Below are positions 11,590-23,261 of a DNA stretch of 64,000 bases, piece after piece. The position numbers and the translations under genes are program-made. Source of the DNA: Neoasaia chiangmaiensis (GTDB taxonomy: Bacteria; Pseudomonadota; Alphaproteobacteria; Acetobacterales; Acetobacteraceae); the NCBI RefSeq assembly GCF_002005465.1, contig NZ_CP014691.1, positions 992,001-1,056,000 on the forward strand, given 5' to 3'. Each line of letters starts with the position of its first letter. Within the stretch, counting starts at the first letter, position 1. The notes under the pieces were generated by a model. It made no database searches. It worked only from the letters and a program-made list of their open reading frames with translations, and had not been told where the DNA came from.

Positions 11590-13572
11590 TCATGCTTCAG
11601 CACCGCGCGTCCATTCCGGATGAAAATGGCCATAAATCGTGCGTGCCGTCTCGGAATTGATGCCCGCCACATCAGCCAGTTCCTGCAATCCCGCCTGCTT
11701 CACGCCGCGTGCCGACCCGAAATGGTTCAGGAGCGCCCGTTTGCGCGCCGCGCCGATGCCGGGAATCGTATCCAGCTCCGATTGACGCAAACCTTTTGAA
11801 CGCCCGGCCCGGTGCGTTGTGATCGCAAAGCGATGCGCCTCGTCCCGCAGTCGTTGCAGATAATACAGAACGGGATCGCGCGGCGGCAGCTGGAACGGCT
11901 CCCGCCCCTCCATATGGAACCATTCCCGGCCTGCATCGCGATCCGGCCCCTTGGCAATCGCCACCATCGGCACATCCGTCACACCGAGACCCGTGAGGAT
12001 TTCCCGAACGGCATTGAACTGCCCCAGCCCACCATCGATCAGCAACAGATCGGGCCAGTCCTCCGGGCGGTCGCCATCCTCCGTGCGCGCACTCTTGCCG
12101 AAACGGCGCTCCATCACTTCGCGCATCATGGCGAAATCATCACCAGGGGCCATGTCGCTCCTAATCAGATATTTGCGATAGGCGCGCTTGTTGAACCCTT
12201 CCGGCCCACCGACGACCATCACACCGTAAGCGTTCTGGCCCATGATGTGCGAGTTGTCATACGTCTCGATCCGGCGCGGCGTGTCCGGCAGGTCGAACAG
12301 CGTCGCCACCCCCTCCAGCAACCGCCGCTGCCCCGCACTCTCGGCCAGACGCCGTTCCAGAGCCTCGCGCGCGTTCAGTGCCGCATGGTCCAGCACGTCC
12401 TTTTTCTCGCCGCGCTGGGGTCGTGCGATCTCGACCTTTCGCTCGCGACGGATGCTCAACGCTTCCTCGATCAGGGCCTGCTCCGGCAGGTCCGCATTGA
12501 CCAGCACGAGCGGCGGTGGCGGCTTGTCATCGTAGAACTGCAACAGGAACGCCGACAGGACATCGCCCGCCGCCTCGTCCTCCGCCTGCGCCGGGAAGAA
12601 AGCACGATTGCCGTTGTTGCGACCGCCTCGAATGAAGAAAACCTGAATGCAGGTCTGGCCCGCTTCCTGCCAGACCGCCACCACATCCGCATCCTCGATC
12701 GTCGTCGGATTGACGATGCCGGAATTCTGCATGCTGGCAAAACCACGAATCCGGTCGCGAATGGCCGCCGCACGCTCGAACTGCAGCGATTCTGCGGCCT
12801 GCTCCATCTGCACGACCAGTTCGCGCTGCAACTCCGTGTTCTTGCCCGACAGGAATTGCCTGGCCTGTTCGACCAGCCCGGCATAGTCCTCCTGCGAGAT
12901 ACGGTCCACACAGGGGGCGGAGCACCGGCGGATCTGATACAGCAGGCAGGGCCGCGTGCGGCTGTTGAAGACGGAGTCGCTACACGAACGCAGCAGAAAA
13001 CTCCGCTGAATGAGATTGAGCGTCTGGTTGACCGACCACGCCGACGCGAACGGCCCCCAATAGGTCGCACCCTTCACGGGCTTGCCCCGCTGTTTGGTGA
13101 TCTGCGCGAACGGGTGGTTCTCCGTCAGCATCAGCCAGGGATAGGACTTGTCGTCGCGCAGCAGGATGTTGAAGCGCGGCTTCATCCGCTTGATGTAATT
13201 GGCCTCGAGCAACAGCGCATCCGCTTCCGTATGCGTCGTGACCACTTCCATCGTCACGGTCGAGGCGATCATGAGCCGCAGGCGTTCCGGCAACTGCTGC
13301 GGCCGGGTATAGGATGTCACGCGCTTCTTCAGGCTGCGCGCCTTGCCGACGTAAAGCACTTCTCCCTTGGCGCCCAACATGCGATAGACGCCCGGCGATA
13401 ACGGAATCGTCTTCAACGCTTCCTTGATCGCATCGACCCCGCGCAGGCCATTCGCGGACGCCCCGGCGGGCGTCGCTTCCTGAAAGGCCCTGTCCTGCAC
13501 GTCGGCAGGCTGATGCAGCAAATCACTCATGACATCATCCAACTTGTCGCCAGCATCACCACCGGACTTCAT
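11590..13572 (-). CDS. uvrC: excinuclease ABC subunit C
   Basis: 660 aa from the upstream-most ATG. UvrC makes both incisions in nucleotide excision repair. The N-terminal GIY-YIG nuclease ([19 protein letters not shown]), a UvrB-interacting UVR segment, the RNase H-like C-terminal nuclease ([21 protein letters not shown]) and tandem helix-hairpin-helix motifs ([15 protein letters not shown]) follow in order. An alternative ATG at 13530, with GGATG upstream, would give 646 aa. I saw no LexA box upstream. A perfect DnaA-box 9-mer lies just before the first start. Confidence 0.95.
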   Translation of the reverse strand: MKSGGDAGDKLDDVMSDLLHQPADVQDRAFQEATPAGASANGLRGVDAIKEALKTIPLSPGVYRMLGAKGEVLYVGKARSLKKRVTSYTRPQQLPERLRLMIASTVTMEVVTTHTEADALLLEANYIKRMKPRFNILLRDDKSYPWLMLTENHPFAQITKQRGKPVKGATYWGPFASAWSVNQTLNLIQRSFLLRSCSDSVFNSRTRPCLLYQIRRCSAPCVDRISQEDYAGLVEQARQFLSGKNTELQRELVVQMEQAAESLQFERAAAIRDRIRGFASMQNSGIVNPTTIEDADVVAVWQEAGQTCIQVFFIRGGRNNGNRAFFPAQAEDEAAGDVLSAFLLQFYDDKPPPPLVLVNADLPEQALIEEALSIRRERKVEIARPQRGEKKDVLDHAALNAREALERRLAESAGQRRLLEGVATLFDLPDTPRRIETYDNSHIMGQNAYGVMVVGGPEGFNKRAYRKYLIRSDMAPGDDFAMMREVMERRFGKSARTEDGDRPEDWPDLLLIDGGLGQFNAVREILTGLGVTDVPMVAIAKGPDRDAGREWFHMEGREPFQLPPRDPVLYYLQRLRDEAHRFAITTHRAGRSKGLRQSELDTIPGIGAARKRALLNHFGSARGVKQAGLQELADVAGINSETARTIYGHFHPEWTRGAEA

Positions 13573-13582
13573 CCACCAAACT

Positions 13583-13591
13583 TGTGGATAA
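13583..13591 (-). promoter_or_regulatory. single DnaA-box-like 9-mer upstream of uvrC
   Basis: The plus strand reads TGTGGATAA, the exact complement of the strong DnaA box TTATCCACA, 11 bases before the uvrC ATG at 13572. A single box is expected by chance about every 130 kb counting both strands, so it may mean nothing. The rest of the 13573-13846 gap is AT-richer than its surroundings and holds no other feature I can support. Confidence 0.35.
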
Positions 13592-13846
13592 CTCTGTGGG
13601 AGAAGAGATGACAGATTGATGACGGGCGCGGTTTCATCGCACCCGCCTCAATTTGCCTAATTTTTGGGCAGGAAAATTCAACCCGTTGAAAATCCAGCAA
13701 ATTAGTAAAAATCTGACGCGCGGACCGGACCTTCGTCTCGCAAAACCCTGGAAATAAAGAGAGTCAATCCCGGCAGCGTTCCTGGCGTGGACAAATTTTG
13801 TCTGTGACTCCGCTGCACGGTCCCGTTTTGTTCGAGCGGCGCCTGT

Positions 13847-14863
13847 TTACCCACGACGCGCCGATTCTGCCAGTTCCATCAGGCGCAGGAAGTTCCCCCC
13901 CCAGATCGCGACGATTTCTTCCGGGGTGAAGCCTTGCCGCACCAAGGCAGCCGTGACATTGGCGCCCTGAGCGGCATCGGACCATCCCTCGATTCCGCCA
14001 CCACCATCGAAATCCGATGACACGCCCACATGCGCCACGCCGATACGCCGGGCGATATATGCGACATGATGCGCCAGATCGTCGACCGTCGCGCGACCCA
14101 GCGCCGGTGCCTTGAGAAACGACGACATGGCCGTGACCTGCACCAGCCCACCGCTTTCGGCCAGACGATCCAGTTGCCGATCGTCCAGATTACGCGGATG
14201 ATCGCACAGCGCCCGTGCGCAGGAATGTGTCGCCACCACCGGCGTGCGGGAACATTCGACCGCCTGGAGCATCGAATCCCGCGAGACATGCGAGATGTCC
14301 ACCAGCATGCCGCAATCATTCATCGCGCTGATCGCCTCACGCCCCAATGCAGACAGACCGCCATGCAACGCGACCGGATCGTCCAGATCGGCGCGCGGAA
14401 TGGCGGCATCGGCCAATACATTGTGCCCATTATGCGTCAGCGTCATGTAACGGGCCCCAAGCGCATAGAGCTGCCGGACACGCCCCGGATCATCCCCGAT
14501 CGCATATCCGTTCTCGACGGCCGGTACGATGGCAACAGCTCCCGCCGCGACCGCCGACCGAACCGATTCCGCCGTGCCACACAACCGAACCTGATCGTCG
14601 CCGACCGCATCCGGCAACCCGCCAATGACCCGCAACATCTGTTCGACGCGCACCCACGCCTGATCGTGCCCAAGGGCGTTGCGGCGGCCCTGCGGGATGT
14701 AGGCCGCAAGACAGACAGCCTTCAGGCCACCTTTGCGCAGCTTCGGCAGATCGACCTGCCGTGTCACGGTGTCGTCGCCAAAGTCACCCCTGTCCGGCCA
14801 GGGAATGTCGATATGCGTATCGAGAGTCAGCAATGCATCGTGCTGTCGGGTATCGTCGTTCAT
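13847..14863 (-). CDS. M19 membrane-dipeptidase family metallopeptidase
   Basis: 338 aa. The binuclear zinc site of renal-dipeptidase-like enzymes is recognisable: His-x-Asp in LDTHIDIPW, the bridging Glu in VPAVENGY, and the two later His in LVDISHVS and VATHSCARA, plus the Asp in VSSDFDGGG. Bacterial members cleave dipeptides, often with a D-residue. I chose the ATG at 14863 because an earlier ATG (14905) adds residues unlike the family. There is no signal peptide, so it is probably cytoplasmic. It is divergent from xth. Confidence 0.87.
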   Translation of the reverse strand: MNDDTRQHDALLTLDTHIDIPWPDRGDFGDDTVTRQVDLPKLRKGGLKAVCLAAYIPQGRRNALGHDQAWVRVEQMLRVIGGLPDAVGDDQVRLCGTAESVRSAVAAGAVAIVPAVENGYAIGDDPGRVRQLYALGARYMTLTHNGHNVLADAAIPRADLDDPVALHGGLSALGREAISAMNDCGMLVDISHVSRDSMLQAVECSRTPVVATHSCARALCDHPRNLDDRQLDRLAESGGLVQVTAMSSFLKAPALGRATVDDLAHHVAYIARRIGVAHVGVSSDFDGGGGIEGWSDAAQGANVTAALVRQGFTPEEIVAIWGGNFLRLMELAESARRG

Positions 14864-14946
14864 CGCCGTCACAAATGGGGCCGTTCGCGAAATTCGACAA
14901 GACACACCCTTGCCATTCGTGCGCTTCTCATCGATTCCATCAGTCC

Positions 14947-15741
14947 ATGCGCCTGCTCACATGGAACATCAACTCATTGCGGCTTCGGCTGCCCCTGCTC
15001 GAACGCCTGGTGGCCGAACGACAACCGGATGTCGTCTGCCTGCAGGAGACAAAAGTCCCCGATCCTCTCTTTCCCCTCGATGGGGTCAAGGCGCTGGGCT
15101 TTCCACATGTCCATTACGCCGGAATGAAAGGCTACAATGGCGTCGCGATTCTCTCACGCCTGCCCTTCACGCCCCTGACCGAACTGCCGGTCTGGTGCGC
15201 CCGCAACGACTGTCGTCATATCGGCGCACGCTTCGAGACGCCGGACGGCCCCGTCCTTCTGCATGACTTTTACGTGCCGGCAGGCGGCGACATTCCCGAT
15301 CCGGCGGAAAACGATAAATTCGCCCATAAGCTGGATTTCGTGGATGAAGTCACACGGTGGTTCGCCACGACCCCACCCAGGCGCAGCATCGTCGTCGGCG
15401 ATCTCAATATCGCACCGCTCGAACACGATGTCTGGAGCCACAAGCAGCTTCTGAAGATCGTCAGCCACACGCCACCGGAGACGACCCGTCTTCAGGCCTG
15501 GATGGATACCGGCTTCGTGGACGCCATGCGCCATGTCGTGCCACCCAGCGAGAAACTCTATACGTGGTGGTCCTATCGCAACCGGGACTGGCTGGCGTCC
15601 GATCGGGGGCGGCGTCTCGACCACGTCTGGCTCACACCAGACCTGATCGATCGCCTCAACGGCATGACGGTCCTCAAGGACGTGCGGGGGTGGGAGTCCC
15701 CCTCCGATCACGTCCCGGTCGTCATTGAACTGGCCATCTAG
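14947..15741 (+). CDS. xth: exodeoxyribonuclease III
   Basis: 264 aa of the exonuclease-endonuclease-phosphatase fold; it acts at abasic sites and as a 3'-5' exonuclease in base excision repair. Seen are MRLLTWNINSLR at the start, the metal-binding Glu in VVCLQETKV, GYNGVAILSR, the active-site Asp and Asn in VGDLNIAP, the Trp-rich segment TWWSYRN, LDHVWLTP, and the terminal catalytic SDHVPV. I chose the ATG at 14947 as it begins exactly at the family start; the frame is open for 62 codons upstream. Confidence 0.94.
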   Translation: MRLLTWNINSLRLRLPLLERLVAERQPDVVCLQETKVPDPLFPLDGVKALGFPHVHYAGMKGYNGVAILSRLPFTPLTELPVWCARNDCRHIGARFETPDGPVLLHDFYVPAGGDIPDPAENDKFAHKLDFVDEVTRWFATTPPRRSIVVGDLNIAPLEHDVWSHKQLLKIVSHTPPETTRLQAWMDTGFVDAMRHVVPPSEKLYTWWSYRNRDWLASDRGRRLDHVWLTPDLIDRLNGMTVLKDVRGWESPSDHVPVVIELAI

Positions 15742-15753
15742 AAATCGCCGCCA

Positions 15754-16467
15754 TCAGGCGACGGCACCACCCTCGGGATCGAGCCGGTAACCGCCGCCCT
15801 CCGTCAGCAGCAGCGAGGCATTCGTCGGATCGGGCTCGATCTTCTGACGCAGACGATAGATATGCGTCTCCAGCGTATGCGTCGTCACCGCCGCATTATA
15901 ACCCCACACCTCGTTCAGCAGTACCTGCCGTGCGATCGGCCGGTGCCCCGCGCGATAGAGATACTTCAGGATCGCCGCTTCCTTCTCCGTCAGACGGATG
16001 CGCCGATTGCGCGCCGGCTCCTGCAGCAGCTTGGAGGACGGGCGGAAAAGATACGGACCGATCGTGAAAACGGCATCTTCGCTGTTTTCGAAAATGCGAA
16101 GCTGCGCGCGCAGCCGCGCCAGCAGTTCGGCAATGCGGAACGGCTTGGCGACATAGTCGTTCGCGCCCGCATCCAGACCGCGCACCACATCGGCCTCGTC
16201 ATCGGAGCCGGTCAGGATGATGATCGGCATCCTGACACCCTGCCGGCGGAGTTCCGCACAGAAATCGCGGCCATCGCCATCCGGCAATGTCACGTCAAGA
16301 AGAATGGCATCGACACGGCTGCCCGTCGCCGCCAGTTTTGCCTTGGCATCGGCGACGGAAACCGCCTGAATGGGCTCGAATTCACCCTCGATCTGAAGTT
16401 GTTCGACCAAAAGCTGCCGAAGCGTATCGTCGTCATCAATAATCAAGACAGGACGTGGACCAGCCAT
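15754..16467 (-). CDS. OmpR/PhoB family response regulator (orphan)
   Basis: 237 aa. The receiver (about residues 7-125) has the acidic triplet in LIIDDDDTL, the phospho-acceptor Asp in ILLDVTLPDGDG, Thr/Ser in ILTGSD and the Lys in VAKPF, so unlike the CtrA homologue at 47 kb it looks fully phosphorylatable. A winged-helix trans_reg_C domain follows (LTEKEAAILKYLYRAG; THTLETHIYRLRQKI; GGGYRL). The ATG at 16467 starts the receiver properly. No histidine kinase is adjacent. The target genes are unknown; it is divergent from the L,D-transpeptidase gene. Confidence 0.9.
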   Translation of the reverse strand: MAGPRPVLIIDDDDTLRQLLVEQLQIEGEFEPIQAVSVADAKAKLAATGSRVDAILLDVTLPDGDGRDFCAELRRQGVRMPIIILTGSDDEADVVRGLDAGANDYVAKPFRIAELLARLRAQLRIFENSEDAVFTIGPYLFRPSSKLLQEPARNRRIRLTEKEAAILKYLYRAGHRPIARQVLLNEVWGYNAAVTTHTLETHIYRLRQKIEPDPTNASLLLTEGGGYRLDPEGGAVA

Positions 16468-16688
16468 CGGGTACTCTTTTCTTATCAAATTTTCGGAGCA
16501 TGCAGATGCTCCCCTGCGGACAGTCTCCACCGGAAACAGATGCCGCGCTCGCTTCGCGCCTTACACCGATAACAAGCGCGAGCCAACGGAATGCACCCTT
16601 AAGGTTGATCTGGCCATGTCTGGACACTAGGCGAAAACTTCACAAAAAAGCGAGAACCCGGAGCGATTCTTTGCAAACTTCATCAATA

Positions 16689-17183
16689 ATGACCGCCATA
16701 GGCGACGGAAAAGGCATTCTAACCTTCCGTCAGCATCAATTTCCCGTTGCCATCGGCGCCAACGGCACCCGTTCGGACAAGTCGGAAGGCGACAGCGCAA
16801 CACCGCCCGGTCTCCTGCCGCTGCGCCGCGTCTTCTATCGCGCCGACCGCCTCGCCCGCCCGCGCACCAGCCTGCCCTGCGAGCCGCTCGCGCCGCATGA
16901 CGGCTGGTGTGACGACCCCAGGCACCGCGATTACAATCGCTTCGTCACCCTGCCGCATGATGCGCGGTGTGAAAATCTCTGGCGCGACGACCACAGCTAC
17001 GATCTGATCGCGGTGCTCGGCTGGAACGACGATCCACCGGTCCCCGGACGGGGCTCCGCGATCTTCCTTCACCTTCCCACCACCAGCGGCGTCACCGAAG
17101 GCTGCATCGCCCTGCCCGAAGCCCAATGGCGCACGCTGCTCGCCGACGGCATGGCCGCCATCGAGGTGAGCCCCGCGACCTGA
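16689..17183 (+). CDS. L,D-transpeptidase (YkuD) family protein
   Basis: 164 aa. The active-site segment HLPTTSGVTEGCIAL gives His128 and Cys139, with the preceding IFLH, the usual His...Ser-x-Gly-Cys pattern of YkuD enzymes that form 3-3 crosslinks or attach lipoproteins to peptidoglycan. No signal peptide or membrane span is visible, and the start ATG at 16689 has no clear Shine-Dalgarno sequence, so the true start or the mode of export is uncertain. It faces away from the response regulator across a shared 221-base promoter region. Confidence 0.75.
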   Translation: MTAIGDGKGILTFRQHQFPVAIGANGTRSDKSEGDSATPPGLLPLRRVFYRADRLARPRTSLPCEPLAPHDGWCDDPRHRDYNRFVTLPHDARCENLWRDDHSYDLIAVLGWNDDPPVPGRGSAIFLHLPTTSGVTEGCIALPEAQWRTLLADGMAAIEVSPAT

Positions 17184-17189
17184 GCGCCC

Positions 17190-19031
17190 CTACACAGCAT
17201 CCCGCTGCGTCATGCCCTCCGGCTGCGATTCGGCTTCCGGCGGCGGCAGCATCGAGACGAGCAGGTCTCCCGGCGCCGGAACGATATGCTGCTCGTCCTC
17301 AGCCGAGCGAATGGAAATCGAAATACCGCGCCGGATGGAGAGAATGTCGAGCCGGTTCTGCATATTGCCGAACGCCGCGGCACTGGCTTCGTCCGCCGTC
17401 GTCGAGACGAAGCGCCATCCCTTCTCGAACAACGTGTCGATCAGCGTATAATTCCAGGAAGGCTCGCCCAGAACCTTGCCACGCGCATCGCGCGACAGGC
17501 CATGATAGAAATCCAGCCGCGCAACACCGGGACTGATCTGGAACACACGCTGCCGCCCCATATGCGGCGCCATATGCGCACAGACCATGCCGTTATAGAT
17601 ACCATCCGCCGTGGTCGCGATCAGATAATCCGCAGGCCGCTCCTCCAGCGCCTCCTCGCCATACTGGGAAAGCAACTCCGCCCGAAGGATCGGCAGGCTG
17701 CGCCGCGCCGCCGGCATCAGCGCACTGGAACGGTTGTCGACCAACAGGACCGGCACGCCCTGCTGATGCAGGCAACTCGCCAGATCCAGCGTCCAGTGGC
17801 TGGCCCCCACGATGGCCAGTGCCGGTTCATTGGACAGGGTGAGCTTCAGGCGACGCGCCAACGGTCGCAGGGAAAATCCGTGCAGGATCATCGTCACGGC
17901 AATCACCGCGAACACGGCCGGCATAATCAGCGCGGCACTGCGATAACCCGCATCCGCCAGACGGAACCCGGCCGCACCCGCCACGGCCGCCGCCACGATA
18001 CCACGCGGCGCGATCCATCCGACGAACACCCGCTCCTGCCATGTCAGCCCCGTGCCGAGCGTGGAGAAAAAGATCGCCACCGGCCGAACCACGAAAAGCA
18101 CCAGCAGCGTCAGGCTGAAGATCGGCAGGGACAGCCTTTCCAGAACGGTGCGGTGAAGATCCGCCGTCAGAAGGATGAAGAGACACGACACGACCAGAAC
18201 GACCAGCGACTCTTTCATGCGCCGCAGTTCGGAAAGCCCCGGCACATGCAGGTTCGTCAACGCCATGCCGAACACGGTCGCCCCGATCAGCCCCGCGCCC
18301 TCCATGCTCAGGTTGCAGACACTGAAGATCAGCAGGGCGAGCGTCAGCAACAGCGGCGTCTTGAGAGGTTCCGGCATCAAATCCCGCCGGAAGAGATAGT
18401 TCACGAGATAGGCGGGAAGCACGCCCGCCGCCAATGCCTCCGCCGAAGACGCCAGAAGATCCGGCAGCGCACCGGTCAGGAACGCGCCCGCCCCGGATTC
18501 CGCGCGAACGGTCATGACCTGCAAGACGACCGCCGCCAGAATCGCGCCGATCGGATCGTTGATGATCGCTTCCCAACGCAGGAACGCCGCCACGCGCGGC
18601 TGCAACTTGTTATGTCGCAGGAGCGGCAACACCACCGTCGGCCCCGTCACGGTGATAATGGCCCCGAACAGCGCCGCCGTTCCCCATTCCAGATGCGCAA
18701 CATAATGGGCGGCCAGCAGCCCGAGTACCCAGTTGATGGGCAACGCCAGCATCGTCAGGCGGATCACCCCCTCGCCCGCTTCCCGCAACTGGCGGAAATC
18801 GAGGATCAGGCCACCCTCGAAGACGATGATCGCCACCATGAGCGACACGAACGGCCGGAACAGCCACCCCAGCGATGCGGACGGATGCAACACATTCAAA
18901 CCGGGCCCCAGCGCGAGACCCAGTGCGAACAGCAGCACGATCGCCGGCAGGCGGAAGCGCCAGGCCACCCACTGCGCGGCAATGCCTGCCCCCATGGTCG
19001 AAAGAATGCCGATCAGAATATCGGTGGACAT
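17190..19031 (-). CDS. CPA1-type cation:proton antiporter with TrkA domains
   Basis: 613 aa. About 12-13 membrane spans occupy residues 1-400, with the family motifs FEGGLILDF, ITVTGPTVV, the ion-site INDPIGA and WIAPRGIVAAAVAG. A cytoplasmic TrkA-N-like nucleotide-binding region (about 410-530, NEPALAIVGASHWTLDLA) and a TrkA-C-like tail (SIRRGISISIR ... PAPGDLLVSML) follow, which would sense nucleotides. It resembles NhaP/KefB-like sodium or potassium proton exchangers. I chose the ATG at 19031; the frame starts 18 codons earlier. Stop to stop spacing with the transpeptidase gene is six bases. Confidence 0.87.
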   Translation of the reverse strand: MSTDILIGILSTMGAGIAAQWVAWRFRLPAIVLLFALGLALGPGLNVLHPSASLGWLFRPFVSLMVAIIVFEGGLILDFRQLREAGEGVIRLTMLALPINWVLGLLAAHYVAHLEWGTAALFGAIITVTGPTVVLPLLRHNKLQPRVAAFLRWEAIINDPIGAILAAVVLQVMTVRAESGAGAFLTGALPDLLASSAEALAAGVLPAYLVNYLFRRDLMPEPLKTPLLLTLALLIFSVCNLSMEGAGLIGATVFGMALTNLHVPGLSELRRMKESLVVLVVSCLFILLTADLHRTVLERLSLPIFSLTLLVLFVVRPVAIFFSTLGTGLTWQERVFVGWIAPRGIVAAAVAGAAGFRLADAGYRSAALIMPAVFAVIAVTMILHGFSLRPLARRLKLTLSNEPALAIVGASHWTLDLASCLHQQGVPVLLVDNRSSALMPAARRSLPILRAELLSQYGEEALEERPADYLIATTADGIYNGMVCAHMAPHMGRQRVFQISPGVARLDFYHGLSRDARGKVLGEPSWNYTLIDTLFEKGWRFVSTTADEASAAAFGNMQNRLDILSIRRGISISIRSAEDEQHIVPAPGDLLVSMLPPPEAESQPEGMTQRDAV

Positions 19032-19141
19032 CTTGTCAGGCGTCGCCCCTAAAGAAATGATGAACGTCACGTTGCCGCAACGCAAAGTCCGGCACCATAG
19101 CCGGAATGTTCACGACCGCCTAACCGCCGAAGACGTCACAG

Positions 19142-19618
19142 ATGCTTATCCGCCCCGCCACGGACGACGACGATGATGCCATCGCCGGCATCCTCATGCC
19201 GATCATCGCTGCCGGTGAAACCTATGCACTGCCCCGCGACATGACGCGGGCGGAGGCATTGGCTTACTGGCGCTCCCCTTCCCATCACGTCCATGTCGCC
19301 GAAGGGCCGGAGGGCATCGTCGGCACCTGTTATATCCGCGCCAATCAATCCGGCGGCGGCCATCACGTGGCCAATGCCGCCTTCGCCGTACGACAGGGGT
19401 CGAAAGGCGTCGGTCGCCAGCTGTGCGCCCATGCGCTCGACATCGCACGGCAACTCGGCTTTTCCGCCATGCAGTTCAATTTCGTCGTCAGCACCAACAC
19501 GCGGGCGATCGCCCTATGGCAATCCTTCGGTTTTGCCATCGTCGGCACGCTGCCGGGCGCCTTTCGCCATCCGGCGCAAGGCCTCGTCGACGCTTACGTC
19601 ATGTTTCGGGCGTTGTAG
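19142..19618 (+). CDS. GNAT family N-acetyltransferase
   Basis: 158 aa. Acetyl-CoA-binding pattern is visible: the N-terminal RPATDDDDDAIAGI, the central beta strand VAEGPEGIVGTCYIRANQ, the pyrophosphate loop (V-R-Q-G-S-K-G-V-G-R-Q-L) and the C-terminal VSTNTRAIALWQSFGFAIVGTLPGAF. Acceptor substrate unknown; it could act on amino acids, small amines or protein N-termini. Its 3' end overlaps the convergent rsmB by 20 bases. Confidence 0.85.
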   Translation: MLIRPATDDDDDAIAGILMPIIAAGETYALPRDMTRAEALAYWRSPSHHVHVAEGPEGIVGTCYIRANQSGGGHHVANAAFAVRQGSKGVGRQLCAHALDIARQLGFSAMQFNFVVSTNTRAIALWQSFGFAIVGTLPGAFRHPAQGLVDAYVMFRAL

Positions 19619-20909
19619 CCACATTCACACGTCGCAGCACGGCCGCAAAGAAACCGTCCGTCCCGTTCCGCAGCGGCGTCAGCGAGAAGCTGGACTGTTC
19701 GCGCAGAGCCTCCGGCAGAACCTCGCCACCGGCCGGCGCCAGCTCGAAATCCGCGCGACGGGACAGGAAAGCATCGATCTGCGCCATATTCTCCTCCGCC
19801 AGAAGCGAACATGTCGCATAGACCAGCCGCCCACCCGGCTTCACCAGACTCGCCGCGCGGTCCAGTATCTCGGCCTGCTTGACGCGCAACTCACTGATAT
19901 CATTCTCCGTCAGGCGGATGCGCGCATCGGGATTGCGCCGCCACGTTCCCGTCCCGGAACACGGCGCATCCACCAGCACGCGGTCGAAACTCCCGGCGCG
20001 ACGCTTCACCCACTTGTCGCCACTTACCAGCAGATGCCGCTCAACGTTATGCGCGCCGGCACGGCGCAGACGCTTCACAGCACCTTCCAGCCGCTGCGCG
20101 GAGACATCGCACGCCACGATCTGCCCCTTGTTATGCATCGTCATGGCCAGCGCGAGCGTCTTGCCACCCGCACCGGCACAGAAATCCAGCACGCGCTCGC
20201 CCGGCTTCGCATCCACCGCCGCCACGACAAGCTGGCTGCCTTCATCCTGAATCTCGACAAGCCCTTCGCGGAAGGATGCCGCAGCCGTCACAGGCTGCCG
20301 CCCATCCAGCCGCAGACCCCACGGCGACAACGCCGTCGGACGGGCAAGCAATGAGTCCTGCCGCAGGGCGGACAGTGCCTTCTCGCAATCGGTTTTCAGA
20401 AGATTGACGCGCAGATCGAGCGGCGCCGCGCCTTCCATCGCCGCAAGTTCGCGCTCCAGCTCGTCGCCGAACGTCGCGATCAGATACGGCTCCAGCCAGT
20501 CGGGAAACTCAAGGCGTACCGCGCGTGGCATGGCGGGGTCGGACAGGCTGCGACCCTCAAGCGGCATCAGCGCCGCCCGCTCGCGCGACGCCAACGCATT
20601 CTGCGCAAACCGCTCCCCACTGAACAGCCCGTCGACGACATCGAACGATTCGCCCGCCAGCAGCAACGACGCCGCACATAAGGCACGCGGCGACGCGCCG
20701 CCCTCCATGTCGCGCAGATGCCAGTGCAACCTGCGCCAGCCACGCAACACATCCCACACGCGCCCCGAAACGACGCGCCGGTCGCCGCCGCCAATATAGC
20801 GGCGCTCCCGGAAGAACGCATTGGCGGTGGCATCGGCCGGGCGGCGCGGCGCGTTTTCGATCGCGCAGAGAAGGTCGATAGCGGTGGAAAGTCGGGCAGC
20901 GGGTGTCAT
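19599..20909 (-). CDS. rsmB: 16S rRNA (cytosine-5) methyltransferase RsmB-like
   Basis: 436 aa. An N-terminal helical region (NusB-like) is followed by a Rossmann methyltransferase domain with the SAM motif LDFCAGAGGKTLALA, DVSAQRLEGAVKRLRRAG, and the two cysteines of RNA m5C enzymes: VDAPCSGTGTWRR and the catalytic YATCSLLAEEN. It modifies rRNA, by homology at C967 of 16S. It is downstream of guaB on the same strand with a 53-base gap. RsmB versus another NSUN-like paralogue cannot be fully separated by eye. Confidence 0.85.
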   Translation of the reverse strand: MTPAARLSTAIDLLCAIENAPRRPADATANAFFRERRYIGGGDRRVVSGRVWDVLRGWRRLHWHLRDMEGGASPRALCAASLLLAGESFDVVDGLFSGERFAQNALASRERAALMPLEGRSLSDPAMPRAVRLEFPDWLEPYLIATFGDELERELAAMEGAAPLDLRVNLLKTDCEKALSALRQDSLLARPTALSPWGLRLDGRQPVTAAASFREGLVEIQDEGSQLVVAAVDAKPGERVLDFCAGAGGKTLALAMTMHNKGQIVACDVSAQRLEGAVKRLRRAGAHNVERHLLVSGDKWVKRRAGSFDRVLVDAPCSGTGTWRRNPDARIRLTENDISELRVKQAEILDRAASLVKPGGRLVYATCSLLAEENMAQIDAFLSRRADFELAPAGGEVLPEALREQSSFSLTPLRNGTDGFFAAVLRRVNVATTPET

Positions 20910-20962
20910 GCCCGCCCCCTAGCGTTTTTTACCGCAGCTGGCGAGGGCTCCGGAAAAAAAGC

Positions 20963-22525
<1,563 letters not shown>

Positions 22526-22655
22526 TCAGAATGGATCGGAGGCCCACGGGCATTCCGACCGTTGGCGCGTCCTCTTAGACTATTCGTCCCCTCAAAGGAA
22601 ACAGAAGAATCGGTATTTTTGCCTGACTGCCGGTCGTGTTAGGGCTGGAAGCCAT

Positions 22656-23261
22656 ATGACGAACGACAGCCCCTCCGTTTATCTCGCCGGCGATCTGGTC
22701 TTCCGGCCCAACGCACTCGCGCTCTTCGAGCAGCTCAAGGCGATCTGCGCCGAACTCGGGCTGAATGGCGTCGCACCATTCGATGGCCAGGCCGAAGCCC
22801 GCGAACTTCCCCCCGGCCGGGAAACGATCCTGGCCTTCGTTCGCGCCGACCGCGCCCTGATGGACACATGCGCGGCAGGCATCTTCTGCATCGACCCTTT
22901 CCGCCGCAGCGCGGACATGGACCCCGGCACCGCCGTCGAGATCGGCTACATGCTCGGCCTGGGAAAGCCCATGGAAGGCTACACCGTCGACGGACGGCTT
23001 TATGGCGAGAAAGTCCGCGACTACTGGCGCAACGCCTGGGGCGCTCCCCTTGTCCCACGCCCGCTATCCGACGCCCCGACCTCCGGCGCCCTGGCGGATT
23101 CGGACGGCATGCTCGTCCATTCCGACGGCTTGCTGCAAAACGGCATGGTCGAGGGCTTCATCGGTTTGTCAGGCGGTAGCGTCGCGATCGACGCCGATCT
23201 GACAAGCGCCTTTCGTGAAGCGGCACGTCGCCTCGCCCGTCGCCTGGGCCGTCGCCTATAA
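22656..23261 (+). CDS. nucleoside 2-deoxyribosyltransferase-like protein
   Basis: 201 aa. The family pattern is VYLAGDLVFRPNA at the start, PFD in the loop, DRALMDTCAAGIFCIDPF, and the catalytic-Glu motif MDPGTAVEIGYMLGLGKPM with YTVDGRLY. Members exchange bases between deoxynucleosides or hydrolyse nucleotides (RCL-like). It is divergent from guaB, which would fit purine salvage, but that is only an inference from position. The ATG at 22656 starts the domain directly. The last six bases overlap the convergent Hsp70-like gene. Confidence 0.8.
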   Translation: MTNDSPSVYLAGDLVFRPNALALFEQLKAICAELGLNGVAPFDGQAEARELPPGRETILAFVRADRALMDTCAAGIFCIDPFRRSADMDPGTAVEIGYMLGLGKPMEGYTVDGRLYGEKVRDYWRNAWGAPLVPRPLSDAPTSGALADSDGMLVHSDGLLQNGMVEGFIGLSGGSVAIDADLTSAFREAARRLARRLGRRL

